64,000 bases of DNA from an uncultured Polaribacter sp. (GTDB taxonomy: Bacteria; Bacteroidota; Bacteroidia; Flavobacteriales; Flavobacteriaceae), in NCBI RefSeq assembly GCF_947497695.1, contig NZ_CANMHM010000001.1:124001-188000 (forward strand). Direction: 5' to 3'. Shown here piece by piece: positions 9,428 through 17,693 of this stretch. A program made the translations under genes and the position numbers. Position 1 is the first letter of the stretch. The number at the start of each line of letters is the position of its first letter. The notes beneath the pieces are model-generated. The model worked only from the letters and a program-made list of their open reading frames with translations. It did not search any database and was not told where the DNA came from.

Positions 9428-10345
9428 ATGAACAAATTATTAGCAGTAGGTACCGTAGCTTTTGATGCTATTGAAACTCCTTTTGGAAAAACAGATAAAA
9501 TATTAGGTGGTTCTGGCACTTATGTAGCCTTGGCTGCAAGTCAGTTTGGAGTAGAAACAGGGGTTGTTTCTGTAGTTGGTGCAGATTTTCCAGCATCTTA
9601 TTTAGAAATGATGCATGCAAAAGGTATTAATACTGATGGAATTGAAATAGATAAAAATGGAAAAACATTTTTTTGGAGTGGTAAATATCATAATGATATG
9701 AACTCTAGAGATTCTTTAATTACAGAATTAAATGTTTTAGAAACTTTTACTCCTGTTGTACCTGATAATTTTAAAGATGCTGATATTTTAATGTTAGGAA
9801 ATTTACATCCTTTAACACAAGCATCTGTGATTGATCAAATGGCAAAAAAACCAAAATTAATAGTTTTAGATACTATGAATTTTTGGATGGATATTGCTTT
9901 AGAAGATTTACATACCGTTTTAAAAAGAGTTGATGTAATTACCATTAATGATGAAGAAGCTCGCCAATTAACAGGTGAATATTCTTTGGTAAATGCTGCA
10001 AAAAAAATCCATACTATGGGACCAAAATATGTGGTAATTAAAAAAGGAGAACATGGAGCTTTGTTATTTAATGAAGGAAAAATGTTTTTTGCCCCTGCTT
10101 TACCTTTAGCAGAAGTTTTTGACCCTACAGGTGCAGGAGATACTTTTGCAGGTGGTTTTTGTGGCTATTTAGCAAAAACTGAAGATATTTCTTTTGAAAA
10201 CATGAAAAATGCTGTAATATACGGCTCCAACCTTGCCTCTTTCTGTGTAGAAAAATTTGGTACAGAACGTATGGAAAGCCTTACAGCTGATGAAGTTAAA
10301 AAACGTTTATACGGTTTTAAAGCATTAACACAATTTCAGATATAA
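9428..10345 (+). CDS. PfkB-family sugar/nucleoside kinase
   Basis: A 305-residue kinase of the ribokinase (PfkB) superfamily. The N-terminal GGSGTYVALAASQFG is the substrate/glycine-rich motif, and DPTGAGDTFAGG (232-243) carries the anion hole and the catalytic base Asp238. The mid region has VDVITINDEEARQLTG, typical of the lid-to-core segment. The phosphoryl acceptor cannot be read from sequence. A terminator lies between it and the PurF-like gene, yet the two are adjacent and co-directional, so a link to purine or ribose phosphate metabolism is possible. Confidence 0.85.
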   Translation: MNKLLAVGTVAFDAIETPFGKTDKILGGSGTYVALAASQFGVETGVVSVVGADFPASYLEMMHAKGINTDGIEIDKNGKTFFWSGKYHNDMNSRDSLITELNVLETFTPVVPDNFKDADILMLGNLHPLTQASVIDQMAKKPKLIVLDTMNFWMDIALEDLHTVLKRVDVITINDEEARQLTGEYSLVNAAKKIHTMGPKYVVIKKGEHGALLFNEGKMFFAPALPLAEVFDPTGAGDTFAGGFCGYLAKTEDISFENMKNAVIYGSNLASFCVEKFGTERMESLTADEVKKRLYGFKALTQFQI

Positions 10346-10354
10346 ATTAACTAT

Positions 10355-10386
10355 TAAAAATCCGCGTTTAAAAATGCGGATTTTTT
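10355..10386 (+). terminator. Rho-independent terminator after PfkB kinase gene
   Basis: AAAATCCGC and GCGGATTTT form the stem, followed by a T run, 10-40 bases after the kinase stop codon. Confidence 0.8.
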
Positions 10387-10417
10387 ATTACAACCATAAT
10401 AAAAAAATTAAACATCA

Positions 10418-12316
10418 ATGAGCGACGCTATTAAACACGAATGTGGAATTGCACTTGTTAGATTAAAAAAACCATTACAGTTTTATAAAGATAAATATGG
10501 TTCTGCTTTTTACGGAATCAATAAAATGTATTTGTTGATGGAAAAACAGCACAATCGTGGACAAGATGGTGCAGGTTTTGCTAGTGTAAAATTTAATGTA
10601 GCTCCAGGAACTAGATATATCAGTAGAGTTCGTTCTAATCAATCACAACCAATACAAGATATTTTTGGGCAAATTAACGAACGCTTAAATGGAGTTTTAA
10701 AACAAAACCCAGAAATAAAAGACGATGTTGCTTGGCAAGAAGAAAACATGCCTTATGTTGGTAATTTATTTTTAGGGCATGTTCGTTATGGTACTTTTGG
10801 TAAAAATAGCATAGAAAGTGTGCATCCTTTTTTACGTCAAAGTAATTGGAAACACAAAAACTTAATTGTTGCAGGTAACTTTAACATGACAAACTCTAAC
10901 CAAATGTTAGAAGAGTTAATTGAATTAGGTCAGCATCCAAAAGAGTTTACAGATACTGTAACTGTGATGGAAAAAATTGGCCATTTTTTAGAGGATGAAG
11001 TGGGTAAATTATATCAAAAAGCAAAGAAAAAAGGATTTAGTAAAAGAAATGCCTCTTCGTTTATAGAAGAAAAATTAAGTATTAAAAAAGTATTAAAAAG
11101 ATCTTCTAAAAACTGGGACGGTGGTTATGCAATGGCTGGTTTAGTTGGCCATGGAGATGCTTTTGTTTTAAGAGACCCAAATGGAATTAGACCAACTTAT
11201 TTTTATGAAGACGATGAAGTAGTAGTAGTTGCATCAGAAAGACCAGTAATACAAACTGTTTTTAATGTAAAAATTGATGAAGTGCAAGAACTTGAAAGAG
11301 GGCATGCACTAATCATTAAAAAAAGTGGGGTTACTTCGATTAAAAAAATAATAGAACCCAAAGAAAATAAAGCCTGTTCTTTTGAACGTATTTATTTTTC
11401 TAGAGGTAGTGATGCTTCCATTTACGAAGAACGTAAAAACTTAGGGAAATTTGTTTTTCCACAAATATTAAAATCAATAGATAGCGATATTTCTAATACC
11501 GTTTTTTCTTTCATTCCAAATACCGCAGAAACTTCTTTTTATGGAATGACAGAAGCTGCAGAAGATTTGTTAAATCAACAAAAAACGGCAAAAATTTTAG
11601 CTGGAGGCACAAAACTATCAGCAAAAAAAGTTACTGAAATTTTATCAGAAAGACCTCGTTTTGAAAAGATAGCCATTAAAGATGCAAAATTAAGAACCTT
11701 TATTGCAGATGATAGTAGTAGAGATGATTTGGTAGAACATGTGTATGATATTACTTATGGTGTTGTAAAACCTACTGATAATCTTGTTATTATTGATGAT
11801 AGCATTGTTAGAGGAACCACTTTAAAGAAAAGTATTATTAAAATTTTAGATAGATTAAGTCCTAAAAAAATAGTGGTTGTTTCTTCTGCTCCTCAAATTC
11901 GTTACCCAGATTGTTATGGAATTGACATGGCAAAAATTGATGGTTTTATTGCTTTTAATGCAGCCTTAGAGTTATTAAAAGATACCAATCAATATCATAT
12001 TGTTAAAGATGTTTACAATAAATGTAAGGAGCAACAAGCCAAAGACGATACAGAAATTGTAAATTATGTAAAAGAAATTTACAAACCTTTTAAGGCTGAA
12101 GAAATATCTGTAAAAATAGCTGAAATGTTAAAAACAGCAGATATTAAAGCAGAGGTAGAAGTAATATATCAATCTATAGAAGGCTTACATAAAGCATGTC
12201 CAGAAAATCTTGGAGATTGGTATTTTACAGGTAACTACCCAACTCCAGGAGGAATGAGAGTTGTTAATCAAGCTTTTATTAATTTTTATGAAGGGAATGA
12301 TAAGAGAGCCTATTAA
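10418..12316 (+). CDS. PurF-like class II glutamine amidotransferase/phosphoribosyltransferase, long form
   Basis: A 632-residue protein with a class II glutamine amidotransferase domain at the N-terminus. Cys9 in KHECGIALV would be the catalytic nucleophile once an 8-residue propeptide is removed, as in Bacillus PurF. HNRGQDGAG and VRYGTFG are family motifs. A type I phosphoribosyltransferase domain follows, with PRPP loop IIDDSIVRGTT (Asp460, Asp461). This is the amidophosphoribosyltransferase architecture (first step of purine synthesis), but the protein is about 120-150 residues longer than E. coli PurF. The excess includes a Lys-rich stretch around 190-230 and a C-terminal extension. Orthologue of PurF or a specialised relative cannot be settled here. 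Confidence 0.8.
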   Translation: MSDAIKHECGIALVRLKKPLQFYKDKYGSAFYGINKMYLLMEKQHNRGQDGAGFASVKFNVAPGTRYISRVRSNQSQPIQDIFGQINERLNGVLKQNPEIKDDVAWQEENMPYVGNLFLGHVRYGTFGKNSIESVHPFLRQSNWKHKNLIVAGNFNMTNSNQMLEELIELGQHPKEFTDTVTVMEKIGHFLEDEVGKLYQKAKKKGFSKRNASSFIEEKLSIKKVLKRSSKNWDGGYAMAGLVGHGDAFVLRDPNGIRPTYFYEDDEVVVVASERPVIQTVFNVKIDEVQELERGHALIIKKSGVTSIKKIIEPKENKACSFERIYFSRGSDASIYEERKNLGKFVFPQILKSIDSDISNTVFSFIPNTAETSFYGMTEAAEDLLNQQKTAKILAGGTKLSAKKVTEILSERPRFEKIAIKDAKLRTFIADDSSRDDLVEHVYDITYGVVKPTDNLVIIDDSIVRGTTLKKSIIKILDRLSPKKIVVVSSAPQIRYPDCYGIDMAKIDGFIAFNAALELLKDTNQYHIVKDVYNKCKEQQAKDDTEIVNYVKEIYKPFKAEEISVKIAEMLKTADIKAEVEVIYQSIEGLHKACPENLGDWYFTGNYPTPGGMRVVNQAFINFYEGNDKRAY

Positions 12317-12420
12317 AATACTCTTTTTATTAATTTTTTTATTAAACCTTAAATCCATACCTATTAACTAAAAACAAGGTCATGTTATCTAATATATAAA
12401 GAAATAGTGGACTTAATTTT

Positions 12421-12428
12421 TATTTTTG
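12421..12428 (+). promoter_or_regulatory. Candidate -7 box (TATTTTTG)
   Basis: TATTTTTG fits TAnnTTTG and lies about 34 bases before the start of the large T9SS protein gene, a typical leader length. The upstream -33 element is not clear. Confidence 0.4.
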
Positions 12429-12461
12429 TAATACCCCCTTTTTTCAAATTACAAATAAATT

Positions 12462-15400
12462 ATGATCAAATTTTTAGCAAAAATACTTTTACAAAAAATA
12501 CTATTTTTTACCCTTTTTACGCTAAGTATAAGCTCTACAGCTCAAAAAGGACCTGGAGGAATTGGAAATACTGATGGTTTATCAAGCCTAGTTTTATGGA
12601 CAAATCCTGATGATATTATCGAAGTAGATGATGCCGCATTTGCAGGATGGGATGATTTATCTGGTTTTAGTTCAGATTTAACACAACCTACAACTATACT
12701 CCAGCCAAAAATAAAAAAGAACCTTCTTAACGGATATGATATTGTTCGATTTGATGAAACAGTTGCTTCAATTGCAGCAGATGGAAAAAGACTCCAAAAA
12801 ACAAATTTTACAAATTTCCCTACCACTGCAATTTCTGGTTTTTATGTAAATAAGACAGCAGACGCGAGTAGTGATGGTGTTCTATCTTATGCTTCAACTG
12901 CAAGTAATAATAATTTTCTAATATTTAATAGTGATAACCTACAGATATATAGAAATAACCGTCGAACTTATAATTTAGAAGCAAACACTAATGTTTGGAA
13001 TATTGTTGGATTTGGATGGAACAGTGTTGGAGGAACTTCTAGAATGTCTCTAAATGGCACAAATAGTATTACTGTTAGTGCTAACCAAAGCGGAACTCCA
13101 ATTACAGCAGGAGGAGATTTAGCTTTAGCTGGAGAACAAGATGGTAATAGTGGCTCTCCTTATTCTTTTGACCCTAATCAAGCACATCAAGGTGATTTTT
13201 CTGAAGTAATTATTTTTAATACTTACATCACTGATGTAGAAAGAATAATAGTTGGTAATTATTTATCTGCTAAATATGACATTGTTTTAGATGCTTCAAA
13301 GAATTTTTATGATGAAGATACATCTGGTGAAGATTTTGATTTTAATGTTGCAGGAATAGGACAAGCATCAGATGGAAGTAATCACACCGATTCTCAAGGA
13401 ACAGGAATTATAAAAATAAATACACCAAGTTCTTTAAGTGATGGAGATTATTTATTTTGGGGGGAAGATGTAAAAGATGCAAGTTATAATTTCTCTTTAT
13501 CTTCAGATTACAACCAAGTTTTAGATACCAAATGGAGAGTTAGTAAAACAAATGATTTAGGAACAGTTTCAGTTTCTATAGCTGGTTCAGATTTAGATTT
13601 TGCTGGTAACACTCCTTGCTCTATTCAATTAATCATTGATAATGATAGTGATTTTTCTTCACCAACTTCAACGATTACTTTTACAGAAAGTGGCGGTATT
13701 TATACAGCAACAGGTGTACCATTTACAGACAATGATTATTTTACAATTCAATACCAAGATTTAATTGTGGTAGATGATACTCAATTTTACAATGGCTCAG
13801 GGAATTCTAATGTACCAAATACCAGTAACAATTGCTACAAACTTTTAGTAAAAAGTTCTTCTGATGGAAGTTTCCCTTTAACAGAAGATGCAAATGTTAG
13901 AGAAATTGCAGTAGAATCTGGAGGTATTTTAGCAGTTAATTCTGGTTTTAAATTACAAGTTGCCAATGGTATTGCTAATGATGGAGAAATTCGGTTGGTA
14001 GGTACTTCTCAACTAGTACAAACACACACAGGTACAAATTTAAACACAGGTTCTGGATCGCTTTATGTAGATCAAACTGCAAGCACTGGTAATGTGTATA
14101 ATTCTGGTTATTGGTCATCACCAGTAAGAAAAACAGGAACAACTGTTGGTACAGATTTTTCTATTGATGATATACTAAAAGATGGCTCTATACCAATTGC
14201 TGCAACACCAACTTTAGGAGAAGCTATTGATATTGATTTTATTGCAGGTTTTGACGGAGACAATAGTAGTACACCTATAAAGATTAGTGATAGATGGTTG
14301 GCTACCCTTATAAATGCACAAGAATTTACACTAATAGACGCTACAGATGCAGTATTAAAACCAGGTTTAGGATGGAACATGAAAAGTACAGGAGCCTCTT
14401 TTACATTTAAAGGAATTCCTAATGATGGTATTTACACAGCCTCAATTTCAGAAGACAATTACAGTTTATTGGGCAATCCTTACCCTTCTGCTTTAGACTC
14501 AGAAAAATTTATTACAGACAATTTAACAGAAATTGTTGGTACCATTTATATTTACAATAGTGGTGTGGCAGATAACTCTCATGTTAGAAGTGAATATACA
14601 GGTAGTTATGACACCATAGTTTTGGGTATTACAACTGGTGATGCTTTAAATTTACCTATCGGACAAGCTTTTATTATCACCAGAACAGATACTGGTTCTG
14701 GAACTGCAACCTTTCAAAATTCACAAAGAACAGGTATAGATGTAAGTGCTACACCTGCAATTATTGCAAAAACAAGAAATACAAATAGTTTTCCTATTTT
14801 AAGATTAGGTTTTGAATTTGATGTAAACCAAAACCAAACTTATAAAAGATCGTTAGTTGTGGCTTTTAGAGGCTTAACAGCAAGCTTTGAAAATGGTTAT
14901 GATGGAGAAATGTTCGATCAAAAACCTAGTGATTTAAGTTTAAAGATTCAAGATAGTGAAAGCCCTTTTGTAATATCTAGTATCGAAGATTTTAATGAAG
15001 ATTTAGAAATCCCTCTAAAATTAGTGTTAGACCAAAATAGAGCAGCAACATTTAAAATTAATGCTTTAGAAAATTTTGACCCCGTAACTATTTATTTGAA
15101 TGACAGACTAGAGAATAAATTCTATACTTTATCAGAAGAAGGAGTGATTTTAAATTTAAACCAAGGCACTTATGAAAATCGCTTTTTTATCACTTTTAAA
15201 AATAATACACTATCAACTTTAGAACCTAAAATCGATTCAAATTCTATTAAAATTATTTCAAAAAAGGATAAAGAAGTAGTCATCAACAACCCCTCTAGTT
15301 TATTTTTAAAAACCTTAAAGGTTTATGATTTATTAGGTAAACAAATATTAGATACTAAATTAGAGACTCTTAAATCTCAAATAAATCTAGATTTAAATAA

Positions 15401-15476
15401 TAATTCTTCATCAATTTATATAATAGTTTTAGAGACAAATAATGGTGTAATTAGAAAAAAAATAATCCTTCATTAA
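12462..15476 (+). CDS. Large T9SS-secreted surface protein
   Basis: A 1004-residue protein. A signal peptide (about 1-27, ending SSTAQ) is followed by KGPGGIGNTDGLSSLVLWTNPDD, a start seen in many Bacteroidota surface proteins with a concanavalin-like N-terminal domain (about 40-270). The middle is beta-rich, Ser/Thr/Asn/Asp-rich and without recognised catalytic residues. SLLGNPYPSALDSEKF (about 670) is a motif common near the C-terminal part of such proteins. The end resembles a T9SS sorting domain (LKVYDLLGKQILDTK, then SIYIIVLETNNGVIRKKIILH). Likely role is adhesion or surface structure, inferred from architecture only. Confidence 0.8.
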   Translation: MIKFLAKILLQKILFFTLFTLSISSTAQKGPGGIGNTDGLSSLVLWTNPDDIIEVDDAAFAGWDDLSGFSSDLTQPTTILQPKIKKNLLNGYDIVRFDETVASIAADGKRLQKTNFTNFPTTAISGFYVNKTADASSDGVLSYASTASNNNFLIFNSDNLQIYRNNRRTYNLEANTNVWNIVGFGWNSVGGTSRMSLNGTNSITVSANQSGTPITAGGDLALAGEQDGNSGSPYSFDPNQAHQGDFSEVIIFNTYITDVERIIVGNYLSAKYDIVLDASKNFYDEDTSGEDFDFNVAGIGQASDGSNHTDSQGTGIIKINTPSSLSDGDYLFWGEDVKDASYNFSLSSDYNQVLDTKWRVSKTNDLGTVSVSIAGSDLDFAGNTPCSIQLIIDNDSDFSSPTSTITFTESGGIYTATGVPFTDNDYFTIQYQDLIVVDDTQFYNGSGNSNVPNTSNNCYKLLVKSSSDGSFPLTEDANVREIAVESGGILAVNSGFKLQVANGIANDGEIRLVGTSQLVQTHTGTNLNTGSGSLYVDQTASTGNVYNSGYWSSPVRKTGTTVGTDFSIDDILKDGSIPIAATPTLGEAIDIDFIAGFDGDNSSTPIKISDRWLATLINAQEFTLIDATDAVLKPGLGWNMKSTGASFTFKGIPNDGIYTASISEDNYSLLGNPYPSALDSEKFITDNLTEIVGTIYIYNSGVADNSHVRSEYTGSYDTIVLGITTGDALNLPIGQAFIITRTDTGSGTATFQNSQRTGIDVSATPAIIAKTRNTNSFPILRLGFEFDVNQNQTYKRSLVVAFRGLTASFENGYDGEMFDQKPSDLSLKIQDSESPFVISSIEDFNEDLEIPLKLVLDQNRAATFKINALENFDPVTIYLNDRLENKFYTLSEEGVILNLNQGTYENRFFITFKNNTLSTLEPKIDSNSIKIISKKDKEVVINNPSSLFLKTLKVYDLLGKQILDTKLETLKSQINLDLNNNSSSIYIIVLETNNGVIRKKIILH

Positions 15477-15610
15477 AACTAATTTATTATTTAATAAAAA
15501 TTTAAAGTTGTATTTTTTACAAACACTAGTGTGTTTAAAAGATTGGTTATCAGTTATTTTTTATTGATATTTGTAGTGCTAACTAAACTATCTTTTCATT
15601 ATTTTTAATA

Positions 15611-16957
15611 ATGTTTGACTATAACCAGATTTTATACACACTAGAAAACCCAAACAAAAATGGCATTTTAATTTTTGTTATTGGCTTTTTATTTGCACTA
15701 TCTTTTTATCATATTTTGTTGTTTATACAAAATAAAGACAAAGTCTATTTTTACTATGGCTTATACACTTCTTTAATTTTATTAGCATACTTAAACCTTA
15801 TATCTACAGGTTTTTTTGCACTAATTGTAAAACCTTTTTTACCAATTTTAAATTCTTTTGAAGTTTTTTTAAAGTGGTTGTTTGCTGCTGTCTATTTTAT
15901 TTTTGCATTTGAATTTGTAGAATTAAAAAAGTATTCTAAAAAATGGTACAAAATCATTTTTTATTCCATTTATGGGGTAATAGCAATTGGGTGTGTAATT
16001 CAAGTAATATCTTTAATCATAAAAGATATATCATATATATTTAATTGTTATTTTCTAGTATATATTCCTGTAATATCTATTATTTCATTTATAGGTTATT
16101 ACATGCTTTTTAAAATGAACCATCCTCTAAAACACTATATTATTATAGGTTCGTTGGTTTTATTTGTTACCTCTATTATTGGAGCTGCAATTTCTTTTTT
16201 AGAATTATTACCCCTAGAAAACAGGTTAAGAGATAGTATCTTTTATTTTGGTGTAATCATAGAAAATATTTTCTTTTCACTTGGGCTAGGACATAAACAA
16301 AAGTTAATTTATGAAGAAAAAAATAAACAAAAAGAATTAAGGTTACAGGCTATTTTAGAGGCTCAAGAAACAGAAAGAAGTAGAATTGCTAGAGAATTAC
16401 ATGATGGCGTTGTACAAGAAATTGGAAGTGTTATTTTAAAATCTAGACATGCTTTATCTAAATTGGATTTGTTACATACTAACGAATCTCAAGAATTGTT
16501 AGAAAGCTTAGAGAATTCTAATAAAAACCTTAGAACTATTTCTCATCAAATGATGCCAATAGCTTTAAAAGAACTAGGTATTTCTTCTGCAATAAATGAT
16601 TTATTAGAAAATAGTTTAACTTATTTAAACATTAAACATACTTTAGAACTTTTTAATATTTCTGAAAGGTTACCAGAAAAAATAGAAGTTACTATTTATA
16701 GAGTTCTTCAAGAATTGATTCATAATATTACAAAACATAGTAAAGCAACAGAAGTTAATGTTCAATTATTTAAATCAAATAATCATATTATTTTAATAGT
16801 AGAAGATAATGGTGTTGGTTTCAACGCTAAAAAAAGTAAAAAAGGGATTGGTTTATTAAATATTTCTAGTAGGCTAAATATGCTAAATGGAACTGTTAAT
16901 TTTGAATCTAGCAATAATAATGGTACTTTAATAACCATAAAAATACCTGTAATATAA
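15611..16957 (+). CDS. 7TM sensor histidine kinase (HisKA_3)
   Basis: A 448-residue sensor kinase. The N-terminal half (about 15-235) has seven hydrophobic segments resembling the 7TMR-DISM membrane module, without an obvious periplasmic sensor domain. A coiled linker rich in Lys/Glu leads to the HisKA_3 dimerisation box ETERSRIARELHDGVVQEIG, phospho-acceptor His264. The ATPase domain has LQELIHNITKHS (N box), VEDNGVGFN (G1) and GIGLLNISSR (G2). Its stop overlaps the start of the response regulator by one base (TAATG), so the pair is translationally coupled. Confidence 0.92.
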   Translation: MFDYNQILYTLENPNKNGILIFVIGFLFALSFYHILLFIQNKDKVYFYYGLYTSLILLAYLNLISTGFFALIVKPFLPILNSFEVFLKWLFAAVYFIFAFEFVELKKYSKKWYKIIFYSIYGVIAIGCVIQVISLIIKDISYIFNCYFLVYIPVISIISFIGYYMLFKMNHPLKHYIIIGSLVLFVTSIIGAAISFLELLPLENRLRDSIFYFGVIIENIFFSLGLGHKQKLIYEEKNKQKELRLQAILEAQETERSRIARELHDGVVQEIGSVILKSRHALSKLDLLHTNESQELLESLENSNKNLRTISHQMMPIALKELGISSAINDLLENSLTYLNIKHTLELFNISERLPEKIEVTIYRVLQELIHNITKHSKATEVNVQLFKSNNHIILIVEDNGVGFNAKKSKKGIGLLNISSRLNMLNGTVNFESSNNNGTLITIKIPVI

Positions 16958-17604
16958 TGCCTATAAAAATTTTAATAGCAGATGACCATCCTTTAATTGC
17001 AGAAGGGATAAAAAATGTTTTTGAAAATAAAGAAGATTTTCAAGTTGTTGCTGTTGTTAATAATGGTAAAAAAGCTATCAACTTTATAGCACAACATTTA
17101 GTAGACATTGTGCTATTAGATATCAATATGCCAATTATGGATGGAATTGAGTGTGCTAAAAAAATTACATCCGAATTTAAAGAGGTAAAAATTGCAATGC
17201 TTTCTATGTATCAAGAATCTTCTCTCATAAAAAATTTAATAAAGATTGGAGTGAAAGGATATATGTTAAAAACAATCCCTAGTGAAGAGCTTTTAAAGGC
17301 AGTTAAAAATATTTACAACGGTAAAGAATATTTTAATACAGAAGTAACCAAAGCATTGCATTCAGAAAATTCATCAAACTTAGAGCAATACTATAAAAGA
17401 TCTCCTCTTTTAAAAGAATTAACTACTAGAGAAAAAGAAATTATTAAATCTATTTCTCAAGGAAACACAAATGTTCAAATTGGTAAAAAACTATTTATAA
17501 GCCCAAGAACAGTAGATACCCATAGAACAAATATCATGCGTAAATTAGAAATACATAATATGGCTGCTTTGATTCGTTTTGCATTTCAAAATGGGCTAAC
17601 CTAA
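16957..17604 (+). CDS. LuxR/NarL-family response regulator
   Basis: A 215-residue regulator. The receiver domain (1-120) has the acidic pair in LIADDHP, phospho-acceptor Asp55 in LLDINMP, and the conserved Lys in GYMLKTIP. A GerE-type helix-turn-helix follows (about 150-212: LTTREKEIIKSISQGNTN, then ISPRTVDTHRTNIMRKL). It is the cognate partner of the upstream 7TM kinase. Targets are unknown; the neighbouring metalloprotease gene 90 bases downstream is a candidate, but no site supports that. Confidence 0.93.
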   Translation: MPIKILIADDHPLIAEGIKNVFENKEDFQVVAVVNNGKKAINFIAQHLVDIVLLDINMPIMDGIECAKKITSEFKEVKIAMLSMYQESSLIKNLIKIGVKGYMLKTIPSEELLKAVKNIYNGKEYFNTEVTKALHSENSSNLEQYYKRSPLLKELTTREKEIIKSISQGNTNVQIGKKLFISPRTVDTHRTNIMRKLEIHNMAALIRFAFQNGLT

Positions 17605-17693
17605 TAAAACACTAAATAAATTGTTTTAACATACATTTAAGACGTTATTTTTATGGCTTTCATAGATTTATCAAAATCTAAACTAAAAGAACA

